In this document: positions 24,019 to 32,733 of the stretch, piece after piece
How the letters are laid out: each line of letters opens with the position of its first letter
Numbering within the stretch: position 1 is the stretch's first letter
Assembly: GCA_002723085.1 (NCBI GenBank)
Contig: PBNK01000031.1
Coordinates: 1-60,899, forward strand
Length of the DNA stretch: 60,899 nt
Direction of reading: 5' to 3'
Origin: Crocinitomicaceae bacterium
GTDB lineage: Bacteria; Bacteroidota; Bacteroidia; Flavobacteriales_D; Parvicellaceae
Made by a program: the position numbers and the translations under genes
Notes under the pieces: generated by a model
Told to the model about the DNA's origin: nothing
The model's database searches: none
What the model saw: the letters and a program-made list of their open reading frames with translations, nothing else

Positions 24019-25680
24019 TTGAAAACACCAATTGAATATTTTTATCACTGGGAGAAAGAAACTCCAGAAAACATTTTTTTAAAACAACCTTTTGGAAACA
24101 AATGGACAAGCATGACTTTTGCAGAAACTGCAAATGAAGCAAGAAAATTAGTTACTGCACTAAATGAAATGGGTTTAAAAAAAGGGGATCACATTGGAAT
24201 TCTTTCCAAAAATTGCTATCACTGGATTATTACTGATATTGCCATCACTATGGGTGGTTTTATATCCGTTCCTTTCTATGCAAGTCTTCCAAAAGACCAA
24301 TTGAATGAAGTAATCTTAAAAAGTGATATAAAATTATTATTTATTGGAAAACTTGATTCTTGGGGGAACAAAGGGGAAGCATTACCTAAAACCTTAAAAA
24401 CAATAACGTTTCCACATTACGAAGGCAATGCAAAAGTAAACATTGGTGATACTTGGAAAGAAGTGGTTACAAATAAAAAACCATTTTCTGAAAACTTTAT
24501 CCCCAAATTAGATGATACCTGGACCATACTTTTTACTTCAGGAACAACAGGAAGCCCTAAAGGCGTTATGCTACCTTTTAAAAGTATTGCAGCAGTTTTT
24601 AGAGATGAGGAACGCTACAACACATTAGGGATTCATCAATTAAAAGAGCATACTTTCTTTTCATTTCTACCATTAAATCATGTTGCTGAAAGGCTTGCCA
24701 TTGAGGGAGCAGCTTTTTTCACAGGAGGATCTATTTCTTTTGCTGAATCTATAGATACATTCATTAAAAATCTACAAGATATTCAACCCACTGTATTTTT
24801 TGCAGTACCAAGAATATGGAGTAAGTTTCAAATGGGAGTTTTAGATAAGCTTTCACAAAAAAAACTAAACGCTTTACTTAATACGCCTTTTATTTCCAAT
24901 ATCATTAAAAAGAAACTTAAAAAGGCACTTGGTCTTTCAAAAGCTGAAATAGTTTTAACTGGGGCTGCTTTAACACCAGTACACTTAAAACAATGGTATC
25001 GAAAAATAGACATCAACTTAAGAGAAGTTTTTGGTGCAACTGAAGCATGTGGAGCAATTACCGTAACACCTCTTGGTGAAATAAGCGATATAGGAGTAGG
25101 AAAGGCAATTCAAGGAATTGATATAAAAATAGATGAAAAAAACGGTGAAGTAATCTATCGTTCAGATCAACTAATGACTGGCTATTATAAAGAAGAAGAA
25201 AAAACAAAAGAAATTCTAAAAGATGGTTGGTACTATAGTGGTGACAAAGGGTTTATTGATGAACATAAAAATTTAAACATTATTGGAAGAGTTAAAGACG
25301 CCTTTAAAACTGAAAAAGGAATTTACATTACGCCTAACCCAATAGAAAATTCATTATCTAAAAATGAACTGATTGAACAAGTATGTGTAGCTGGTCTTAC
25401 ATCACCACAACCTATTGCATTAATTAATCTTTCAGAAATTGCTAAAGGAATTAATAAAAAACAAATTGAAGAAAACCTTACCGAACAACTTAAAAACACC
25501 AATCAAAAATTATCCAATCATTCCAAAGTTGAATGTATTGTAATAACCAATAAATTATGGTCAGAAGAAAACCACATTTTAACACCTACATTAAAAGTTA
25601 AAAGAAATAAGATTGACGAAAAATATATGAACAAATACAAAGACTGGTACAATCAAAAAGAACCCATAATATGGGAATAG
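24019..25680 (+). CDS. AMP-binding long-chain acyl-CoA ligase
   Basis: A 553-residue adenylate-forming enzyme starting at TTG 24019. It has the P-loop TILFTSGTTGSPKGVM (residues 170-185), the FLPLNHVAERL block of long-chain ligases, LREVFGATEACGAIT (A5 region), YYSGDKGFID (A7) and IGRVKDAFKTEKGIYITP (A8-A9). It activates a fatty or isoprenoid acid to its acyl-AMP and then the CoA thioester. The C-terminal domain is shortened at its end but includes the conserved Lys-bearing TLKVKRNKI (A10-like). It is positioned between the first ACAD and the aldehyde dehydrogenase, consistent with aldehyde-acid-CoA flow. Confidence 0.92.
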   Translation: MKTPIEYFYHWEKETPENIFLKQPFGNKWTSMTFAETANEARKLVTALNEMGLKKGDHIGILSKNCYHWIITDIAITMGGFISVPFYASLPKDQLNEVILKSDIKLLFIGKLDSWGNKGEALPKTLKTITFPHYEGNAKVNIGDTWKEVVTNKKPFSENFIPKLDDTWTILFTSGTTGSPKGVMLPFKSIAAVFRDEERYNTLGIHQLKEHTFFSFLPLNHVAERLAIEGAAFFTGGSISFAESIDTFIKNLQDIQPTVFFAVPRIWSKFQMGVLDKLSQKKLNALLNTPFISNIIKKKLKKALGLSKAEIVLTGAALTPVHLKQWYRKIDINLREVFGATEACGAITVTPLGEISDIGVGKAIQGIDIKIDEKNGEVIYRSDQLMTGYYKEEEKTKEILKDGWYYSGDKGFIDEHKNLNIIGRVKDAFKTEKGIYITPNPIENSLSKNELIEQVCVAGLTSPQPIALINLSEIAKGINKKQIEENLTEQLKNTNQKLSNHSKVECIVITNKLWSEENHILTPTLKVKRNKIDEKYMNKYKDWYNQKEPIIWE

Positions 25681-25706
25681 TTTAACTAATATTTAAGCAA
25701 AAGATT

Positions 25707-27125
25707 ATGGAAAACAATAAAGAAGTTTTAAGAATATTTGAATTACAAAGTAATTTTGAGAATCTAAATTCTTTAAAAAACTCTTCTGCAAACGAAAGAA
25801 TAACAAAGATTAAAAGTATTCTTGAATATATCCTTAATCCTGCCAAACATAAATTAATTGCAGAGGCACTTTATAAAGATCTTCACAAATCAAATGAAGA
25901 AGTAATTACTACTGAAATGACACCCGTCATTCTAACGATTAAAGAAGTATGTAAAAAGCTAAAACAATGGATGAAAGATGAACATGTTCCTTCTCCAGTT
26001 ACTATGCTAGGAATGTCCTCATATATTAAGTATGAATCAAAAGGAAATATTCTCATTATAGGTCCCTGGAACTATCCGTTTCAACTTGTTATTTACCCAT
26101 TAGTCTATGCTATAGCTGCTGGGAATACCGCTATCATCAAACCTTCTGAATTTTCTTCAAATACAGCTAATGTCATTAGCATTATGATAAAAGAATTATT
26201 TGATGAAAATGAAGTTGCTGTGGTAGAAGGTGGGGTTCCCGAAGCTACTGCACTTTTAGCACTTCCATTTAACCATATCCACTTTACAGGAAGTCCAAAA
26301 GTGGGTAAAATTATCATGGCGGCAGCAGCAAAAAACCTTAGTGCCGTAACACTAGAACTTGGAGGAAAGTCTCCTGTAATAATCGATGGCTCTACCAACA
26401 TCAATTCTACTGCTGAAAAAATATGTTGGGGTAAAACATTAAATAGCGGCCAAACTTGTATCGCTCCTGATTTCGCTATTGTTCATAAAAAGGTCTTAAA
26501 TGGATTTATAGAAGGATTTAAAAATGCTTGTGAAAAATTTTACAACCCAGATAATAAAGGAATAGAACAATCTAAAGATTATGGAAGAATAATCAATGAT
26601 GCCAACTTTGATCGTGTTCAAGAATTATTGGATGACGCTAAAGAAAAAGGGGCTAAAGTAGAATTTGGTGGTCAAGTAAATAAACAAGATCAATTCATAC
26701 AACCTACATTACTTTCAAATGTAAATATGGAAATGAAGGTTATGCAAGATGAAATCTTCGGACCTGTTCTACCAGTTGTTACCTATGAAAATAAAGAAGA
26801 TGTGATTAAATTACTAAATTCATTCCCATCACCTCTAGCGTTATATATCATGAGTAACAACAAGAATAACACGAAATATTTTTTAAATAATACTGTTGCA
26901 GGCGGGACATGTATTAATGAGCTTATGCTCACATCAGTAAACCCCCACCTACCATTTGGAGGTGTCAATAACAGCGGATTAGGGAAAACTGGGGGAAAAC
27001 ATAGCTTTATGGATTTTTCAAACCAAAGGGGAATTGTTAAAAGAAATTGGGGAACATTAAAACCTATTTATCCTCCATTCAATAGTAAAATTTTCAAATA
27101 TTTTAAAAAAATTGTAAGCATTTAA
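25707..27125 (+). CDS. ALDH3-family (fatty aldehyde) dehydrogenase
   Basis: A 472-residue protein with GPWNYPFQLVIYPLVYAIAAGNTAIIKPSE near residue 118, FTGSPKVGK (cofactor loop), LELGGKSPVIID (general base Glu near residue 214) and NSGQTCIAPDF with the nucleophile Cys near 248. The short N-terminus and C-terminal FSNQRGIVKRNW with a following hydrophobic tail are as in ALDH3 fatty aldehyde dehydrogenases. It would oxidise a long-chain or isoprenoid aldehyde to the acid used by the ligase. It lies 26 bases after the ligase stop. Confidence 0.93.
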   Translation: MENNKEVLRIFELQSNFENLNSLKNSSANERITKIKSILEYILNPAKHKLIAEALYKDLHKSNEEVITTEMTPVILTIKEVCKKLKQWMKDEHVPSPVTMLGMSSYIKYESKGNILIIGPWNYPFQLVIYPLVYAIAAGNTAIIKPSEFSSNTANVISIMIKELFDENEVAVVEGGVPEATALLALPFNHIHFTGSPKVGKIIMAAAAKNLSAVTLELGGKSPVIIDGSTNINSTAEKICWGKTLNSGQTCIAPDFAIVHKKVLNGFIEGFKNACEKFYNPDNKGIEQSKDYGRIINDANFDRVQELLDDAKEKGAKVEFGGQVNKQDQFIQPTLLSNVNMEMKVMQDEIFGPVLPVVTYENKEDVIKLLNSFPSPLALYIMSNNKNNTKYFLNNTVAGGTCINELMLTSVNPHLPFGGVNNSGLGKTGGKHSFMDFSNQRGIVKRNWGTLKPIYPPFNSKIFKYFKKIVSI

Positions 27126-27135
27126 AAAAGCAATC

Positions 27136-27948
27136 ATGAGGAATAAAACAGCATTTATAACAGGGAGTAGCCGAGGAATTGGCAAAGCAATAGCTTTAAA
27201 ACTTGCCAACAATGGATTTAACATAGTTGTTGCTGCTAAAACAGCCGAACCTCATCCAAAATTAGATGGAACCATTTTTACAGCAGCTGAAGAAATAGAA
27301 AAAACAGGATTAAAAGCATTACCTATTGTGGTTGACATTAGAGATGAAGAGATGGTAAATGAAGCTGTCAATAAAACTGTAAAAGAATTTGGAGGAATTG
27401 ATGTACTTGTAAACAATGCAAGTGCAATAGGGCTAACTCCTACAGAGCAAACTTCTATGAAGCGTTATGACTTGATGCACGACATTAATGTTAGAGGAAC
27501 TTTCATGGTTTCAAAGACATGTATTCCTCATCTTAAAAATGCAGAAAACCCACATATTTTAACGCTTTCTCCACCTTTAAACTTAGACCCGTCATGGTTT
27601 GGAGCTCATCTTGCTTATACAATGAGCAAATTCGGAATGAGTATGACTGTTTTAGGTCAATCTAATGAATTAAAATCTAAAGGTATTGCAGCCAATGCTT
27701 TGTGGCCAAAAACTACAATAGCAACAGCAGCCGTCAAAAACTTATTAGGTGGAGATGCATTGATTCAGGCAAGTAGAACACCAGAAATAATGGCTGACGC
27801 AGCGTTTGAAATAATTAAACAAAATAGTAAAGAATGCACTGGTAATTTTTTCATTGATGAGGATCTCTTAAGAAATAAAGGCATTACTGATTTTAAAAAA
27901 TATGCTGTTAATCCTGAAATGAGTTTAATGAAAGATTTATTTGTTTAA
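27136..27948 (+). CDS. HSDL2-like short-chain dehydrogenase (no SCP2 domain)
   Basis: A 270-residue Rossmann protein: TGSSRGIGKAIALKLA (residues 9-24), VVAAKTAEPHPKLDGTI, VVDIRDE, FGGIDVLVNNASAI, SPPLNLDPSWFGAHLAYTMSK with the active-site YxxxK. It aligns by eye, nearly block for block, with the SDR half of animal HSDL2, including ANALWPKTTIATAAV and ECTGNFFIDEDLL. Animal HSDL2 carries a C-terminal SCP2 domain; this protein ends where that domain would begin, but an SCP2 domain occurs on the ACAD two genes later. HSDL2 is a peroxisomal/mitochondrial enzyme of poorly known substrate. Confidence 0.88.
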   Translation: MRNKTAFITGSSRGIGKAIALKLANNGFNIVVAAKTAEPHPKLDGTIFTAAEEIEKTGLKALPIVVDIRDEEMVNEAVNKTVKEFGGIDVLVNNASAIGLTPTEQTSMKRYDLMHDINVRGTFMVSKTCIPHLKNAENPHILTLSPPLNLDPSWFGAHLAYTMSKFGMSMTVLGQSNELKSKGIAANALWPKTTIATAAVKNLLGGDALIQASRTPEIMADAAFEIIKQNSKECTGNFFIDEDLLRNKGITDFKKYAVNPEMSLMKDLFV

Positions 27949-27950
27949 AA

Positions 27951-29090
27951 ATGCACAGTTTTTATTTCCATGATGAACATAATTTATTCAGAAAATCTCT
28001 AAGAGATTTTTTAGATAAAGAAATAGTGCCTGAAATTGACCATTGGGAAGAGAATGGAAGAGTCTCAAAATCTGCGTTCAAGAAAATGGGAGAAATGGGA
28101 TATTATGGATTAGGGATGGAGGAGAAATATGGAGGAGTAAATACAGATATTTTTTACACCATCATATTGATTGAAGAATTAAACAAATGCAACTCTGGCG
28201 GAACAGCCGCTTCTTTGTTGGCTCATTCTACATTAGCCATGGAACATCTTCAAAAAAATGGAAATGATTTTTTAAAAAGAAACTATCTAAAACCCGCTAT
28301 TAATGGAGACTTAATAGGATGCCTTGCCATTACAGAACCTAATGCTGGATCAGATGTAGCATCCATTAAAACTAGTGCAGTCAAAAAAGAAAATCATTAT
28401 ATTTTAAACGGATCAAAAACGTTTATCACAAATGGAGTATACAGTGATTTTATGGTTATAGCAACCAGAACTGAAAACACCGGATTTGAAGGAATTAGCA
28501 TGATGTTAATTGACAGCAAATGGGAAGGTGTTAGTGCTACACCTTTAAAAAAACTAGGCTGGCATGCATCAGACACAGGTGAAATATCTTTTGATAATGT
28601 TAAAGTTCCAATTGAACATTTAATTGGACAAGAAAATAAAGGTTTCTACTATATTATGCAACGTTTTGAGTTAGAACGATTGGTTCTATCTACTGGAGCA
28701 TTAGCTTCTGCTGAATATGCTTTAGATTATGGACTTAAATACCTAAACGAAAGAGAAGCGTTTGGAAGGCCTCTTTCAAAATTTCAAGAGTTAAGGCATA
28801 GGGTTGCACAATTATCATCTGAAATAGAAAGTCTTAAATCGTTCAATTACCAAATATGTAGATCGTTTAATGATGGTAAAAATGTTACGACACAATGTGC
28901 AATGACCAAGCTACTAAGTACAGAGCTTATGGATAAAGTAAGTTATCAAGTTCTCCAATTTTTAGGAGGCTATGGCTACATGGAAGAATATGAAGCTGCT
29001 AGATTATTTAGAGACAGCAGAATCGGAACCATTGGAGGGGGCACATCAGAAATTATGAGAGAAATTATAGCAAAACAAATTATACAATAA
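27951..29090 (+). CDS. Acyl-CoA dehydrogenase (LCAD/IVD-like)
   Basis: A 379-residue ACAD with LAITEPNAGSDVASIKT, SKTFITNGVYSDF, KLGWHASDTGEISFDNVKVP and EREAFGRPLSKFQELRHRVAQ. The usual late catalytic Glu is Gly (IGTIGGGTSEIMREI), while a Glu is present in FELERLVLSTG (about residue 242). That is the base position of long-chain and isovaleryl-CoA dehydrogenases, so this enzyme probably favours branched or long substrates. It is a tandem paralogue of the next gene. Confidence 0.93.
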   Translation: MHSFYFHDEHNLFRKSLRDFLDKEIVPEIDHWEENGRVSKSAFKKMGEMGYYGLGMEEKYGGVNTDIFYTIILIEELNKCNSGGTAASLLAHSTLAMEHLQKNGNDFLKRNYLKPAINGDLIGCLAITEPNAGSDVASIKTSAVKKENHYILNGSKTFITNGVYSDFMVIATRTENTGFEGISMMLIDSKWEGVSATPLKKLGWHASDTGEISFDNVKVPIEHLIGQENKGFYYIMQRFELERLVLSTGALASAEYALDYGLKYLNEREAFGRPLSKFQELRHRVAQLSSEIESLKSFNYQICRSFNDGKNVTTQCAMTKLLSTELMDKVSYQVLQFLGGYGYMEEYEAARLFRDSRIGTIGGGTSEIMREIIAKQIIQ

Positions 29091-29094
29091 CAAA

Positions 29095-30651
29095 ATGAAG
29101 AATTACTATTTCAACGAAGATCACGAAATGTTCCGTCAGGGGTTAAAAGACTTTCTTGCTAAAGAAGTTATCCCAAATATTGAAAAATGGGAAGAAGAAC
29201 AAAAAATACCTAAAGAAGTATTTAAAAAATTTGGAGACATGGGTTATTTAGGACTCAATTATCCTGAAAAATATGGCGGAATGAATGCTGATTTCTTTTA
29301 TTCTGTAGTATTTGTAGAAGAAATTTCAAAAGTTTTTTCAGGTGGGTTCATGGCTGCATTTTCAGTACAACAATACATGTCAAGCCCATATTTATTTAAA
29401 CACGGTTCTGAATTTATAAAAGAAAAATACCTTACCAAAGCAATAACGGGAGATGCTATTTGTTCCATAGCCATCACTGAACCCAATGCAGGCTCAGATG
29501 TTGCTAACATTAGAACTACTGCAGTAAGAGAAGGCGACCACTATATAGTTAACGGATCTAAAACGTTTATAACTAGTGGCGTATACGGAGATGTATTAAT
29601 AACAGTTGTTAAAACCGATCCAAGTGAAGGCTTTAATGGAATTAGCTTATTGGTAATTGACAGACATGCAGAAGGAGTTTCGGCTACTAAGCTAAAAAAA
29701 CTAGGATGGCATGCATCAGATACAGCGGAACTGGCTTTTGACAATGTAAAAGTTCCTGTAGAAAATTTATTAGGTGATGAAAATCAAGGATTCTTTTACC
29801 TAATGGGGGGACTACAATTAGAAAGATTAGTTGGAGCTATTGGTGGTTATGCGGGTTCTGAATCAGCTTTAGATTATTCTCTTCAGTATATGTCAGAAAG
29901 AGAAGCATTCGGAAGATCAATAAATAAATTCCAAGTATTAAGACATAGAGTAGCACAAATGGCATCAGAAATTGAGTGTATAAAATATTTTGTATACAAC
30001 TGTTGTAAACTGCATGCTGATGGAGAATATGTAGTCAAAGAATGCTCAATGGCAAAACTACTAGGTACTGAATTATCAGATAAAGTTATGTATCAATGTC
30101 TTCAATTTTTTGGTGGATATGGATACATGGAAGAGTATAAAATGGCTAGAATGTTTAGAGACAGTAGAATTGGAACAATCGGGGGAGGAACATCTGAAAT
30201 TATGAGAGAAATCATTGCCAAAATGGTTATTGATGATAAATCATACGCCAAAACAACCTCAAACTCGAATCCTAGTTCAAATACTAAAAAAACAGATTCT
30301 AAAAAAGAAGAAAAAACAAAAACAAACAATCAAAACACAACAAAAACAAAAATTATGAGTTACGAAAACACACTTAATGCCATGAAAGAAAAAGCGGCAT
30401 CTGCTGATGCACTTGGGTCAATTTTAAAATTAAATTTTGGTGAAAATCAAATTGTAATAGATGGAACAAACGGGGGAAATGTTGTCTCAGGTGATGATGT
30501 AGAGGCCAATTGTACCGTTGATGTTAGTCTTGAAGACTTCACAGCAATGGTTAATGGGGAATTAAATCCTATGGGAGCATTTATGGCAGGAAAAATGAAA
30601 GTAAAAGGAGATACAGGCATTGCACTTAAGCTTCAATCACTTATGGGTTAA
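29095..30651 (+). CDS. Acyl-CoA dehydrogenase fused to an SCP2 lipid-binding domain
   Basis: A 518-residue two-part protein. Residues 1-380 form an LCAD/IVD-like ACAD (IAITEPNAGSDVANI, LGWHASDTAELAFDNVKVP, base Glu in LQLERLVGAIGG, GGGTSEIMREI). Residues about 385-420 are a Ser/Asn/Lys/Thr-rich disordered linker. Residues 421-518 are an SCP2 (sterol carrier protein 2) fold with VEANCTVDVSLEDFTAMVNGELNPMGAFMAG and a KGDTGIALKLQSLMG end. Residue 421 is an in-frame Met (ATG 30355), so a free SCP2 protein could also be made. SCP2 domains bind long acyl or sterol chains and may present substrate to the active site. Confidence 0.9.
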   Translation: MKNYYFNEDHEMFRQGLKDFLAKEVIPNIEKWEEEQKIPKEVFKKFGDMGYLGLNYPEKYGGMNADFFYSVVFVEEISKVFSGGFMAAFSVQQYMSSPYLFKHGSEFIKEKYLTKAITGDAICSIAITEPNAGSDVANIRTTAVREGDHYIVNGSKTFITSGVYGDVLITVVKTDPSEGFNGISLLVIDRHAEGVSATKLKKLGWHASDTAELAFDNVKVPVENLLGDENQGFFYLMGGLQLERLVGAIGGYAGSESALDYSLQYMSEREAFGRSINKFQVLRHRVAQMASEIECIKYFVYNCCKLHADGEYVVKECSMAKLLGTELSDKVMYQCLQFFGGYGYMEEYKMARMFRDSRIGTIGGGTSEIMREIIAKMVIDDKSYAKTTSNSNPSSNTKKTDSKKEEKTKTNNQNTTKTKIMSYENTLNAMKEKAASADALGSILKLNFGENQIVIDGTNGGNVVSGDDVEANCTVDVSLEDFTAMVNGELNPMGAFMAGKMKVKGDTGIALKLQSLMG

Positions 30652-30663
30652 TCTCCATTATTT

Positions 30664-32004
30664 ATGAATAAAAAAAATAAAATTGCAATAATAGGTGCTG
30701 GTCCAGCAGGGGCTTCAGCAGCCTATTATCTGCAAAAAGAAGGTTACGATGTAACTGTTTTTGAAAAAGAAAATTTTATTGGAGGGCGAACACATGCATA
30801 CAATAATGGAGAAATTAGATTTGATACTGGAGCTAGTTTTTTCACTAACTTTTATCCTTTATTAAAAGAATTAGTAACAAAATTAGATCTTGATGACGAA
30901 GTTATTGAGTTAGAAAGAAGAGTAGGATTACGCTATAAAGATGTACTCGCAGAGTTCACTTTCGGAGATTTAAAAACATTTTGGAGACTTCCTTTTATAA
31001 CTAGAAAAGATAAACTAATAATGATTTGGAGCACTATTAAACTTACGCTTCAAAGAAGAAAACTTGATTTGGTATCTCCAGAAAAGTTAGCAAAATATGA
31101 TGATTCATCAATTTCTGATTGGGCGACAAATACTATGTCTGAAAACGTTTATCAATTTCTAATACGACCAGGAGTTGAACCCTTTTGGTATTTTTCATGT
31201 GATGATGTTTCTAGAGCAATGACTACTGTATTACAGGGAAGAGCAGCTGATGCTAAATTTTACACATTCAAGAGAGGTATGTCTCAAATATCTGAAAAGA
31301 TGCTGTCAAATGTTAGTTTACATCTATCATCTTGTGTAACAAAACTTAGTAAAATAGAAAAACAAATTCAAGTTTCTTATGTTAAAAATGATATTGTAAA
31401 TGAAATTAAAGTAGATCAATTAATAATAGCTACACCCACTACTGCAATCAAGAACATATCTATTGATTTCGAATTAGAAAATAACATTTTATCATTTATA
31501 AATTCTCAAAAATACGTTAGCAATGTACATGCAACATTTACAGTTGATGAAAAAGATGTTAAAGATATGTTTGCGTATTATTACCCATGTGGAAACTGGG
31601 AAACACCAATAGGAGCCATTGTTTTACATAAACAAAAATGCAAAGAATCTATAAAAGTTCCTGATGGAAAAGAATTAATTAGTGTATTCATTTTAGACAA
31701 ACCTTCTAAAGAACTTATTGAAATCGCAGATGATAAAGAAATTTTCAAAAGAGTTTGGGAAATGGCATTAAATTTTGAAGATAAACTTCCAAAAGAGGCC
31801 CAACCAGTAGCTCTATTTAAAAGAAAAAATGCAATCCCATTGCATGAAGTTGGCAGATATACTACAGCAAATAAAATTAAAAACCAGCAAAATAAAGATG
31901 TAATATTTGCAGGTGATTATATGAGTTGTGCAACTGTTGAAGGAGCATTAAGAAGTGGAAGGTGGGCTGCAGCTCAAGTTTCAGGAAAAACAATCAGTTT
32001 TTAA
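30664..32004 (+). CDS. FAD-dependent amine-oxidase-fold oxidoreductase (HemG/phytoene-desaturase-like)
   Basis: A 446-residue flavoprotein: dinucleotide motif IAIIGAGPAGASAAYYLQKEGYDVTVFEKE (residues 7-36), then IGGRTHAYNNGEIRFDTGASFF, a mid region with FLIRPGVEPFWYFSCDDVSRAM, and the C-terminal FAD-contact block VIFAGDYMSCATVEGALRSGRWAA. The fold covers carotenoid desaturases, protoporphyrinogen oxidases and amine oxidases; I cannot assign the substrate. It is 12 bases downstream of the ACAD-SCP2 gene and is probably the last gene of the operon. Its 3' end overlaps the convergent hydroxylase gene by 11 bases. Confidence 0.85.
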   Translation: MNKKNKIAIIGAGPAGASAAYYLQKEGYDVTVFEKENFIGGRTHAYNNGEIRFDTGASFFTNFYPLLKELVTKLDLDDEVIELERRVGLRYKDVLAEFTFGDLKTFWRLPFITRKDKLIMIWSTIKLTLQRRKLDLVSPEKLAKYDDSSISDWATNTMSENVYQFLIRPGVEPFWYFSCDDVSRAMTTVLQGRAADAKFYTFKRGMSQISEKMLSNVSLHLSSCVTKLSKIEKQIQVSYVKNDIVNEIKVDQLIIATPTTAIKNISIDFELENNILSFINSQKYVSNVHATFTVDEKDVKDMFAYYYPCGNWETPIGAIVLHKQKCKESIKVPDGKELISVFILDKPSKELIEIADDKEIFKRVWEMALNFEDKLPKEAQPVALFKRKNAIPLHEVGRYTTANKIKNQQNKDVIFAGDYMSCATVEGALRSGRWAAAQVSGKTISF

Positions 32005-32656
32005 ACATACTGTTCAATATTCTATCCCATAAAGTTGTAGTGAATCCAAAACCATTTTCAGGATCTCTGTAATGATGCAAAAGATGATGCTTAATTAACA
32101 TCCTTATGTACTTATTTTTTATAGTCATATGATGACTAGCATAATGAAACCAATCGTAAACAAGATATGATAGTACCAACATTGCAAAAAATGGGGATGA
32201 ATAAAATGGCCCAAATAAAAAAACTGATAAAAAATAAAGTAAAACACCACCTGTAACAGAAACAAGAGGAGGAACCACTAACCTTTTCGGATCATTTGGA
32301 TAATCATGATGAGCACCATGAACTAAGTAAAGCAATTTTTTTCCAAAATCAGATTTTGGTTTACTATGAAAAACATATCTATGACCAGTATATTCAATAA
32401 TAGTCCAAAACAAAACACCTCCAATTAACAATAAAGCTAAATACCAATAATTATCAATTTGTCCATTTAAACAACAAACAACTGTTTGATAAATAAAATA
32501 CAATACAACAGGGATAAAAATTAAAAAAGGAACTATATGATGTGTAGTTGTTATTGATTCTAAAAGCTTGTTTTTAAAAATTGTGATACTCTCTGTACCT
32601 GAAATAAATAATTTTTGTTTTGATTTCGATTCACTCATGATATACTGTATTTTCAA
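31994..32656 (-). CDS. Fatty acid hydroxylase / sterol desaturase-superfamily protein (FA2H-like)
   Basis: A 220-residue membrane protein with four hydrophobic segments and the full histidine set for a diiron centre: HRYVFH (about residues 111-116), HGAHHDYPNDPKRLVVPP (about 133-150), HYASHH (about 191-196), and HHLLHHYRDPENGFGFTT near the C-terminus. The HGAHHDYPND form is typical of sphingolipid 2-hydroxylases (Scs7/FA2H) rather than CrtZ, although a carotenoid hydroxylase cannot be excluded given the CruF-like neighbour. It sits convergent to the operon end. Confidence 0.86.
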   Translation of the reverse strand: MKIQYIMSESKSKQKLFISGTESITIFKNKLLESITTTHHIVPFLIFIPVVLYFIYQTVVCCLNGQIDNYWYLALLLIGGVLFWTIIEYTGHRYVFHSKPKSDFGKKLLYLVHGAHHDYPNDPKRLVVPPLVSVTGGVLLYFLSVFLFGPFYSSPFFAMLVLSYLVYDWFHYASHHMTIKNKYIRMLIKHHLLHHYRDPENGFGFTTTLWDRILNSMFKN

Positions 32657-32733
32657 ATTTCAACAATTTAATTGAACTTTACAAAGGTTTTTAGTCGTTT
32701 TTGTCTAATTTTATAGATTATTTTAAATAATTA

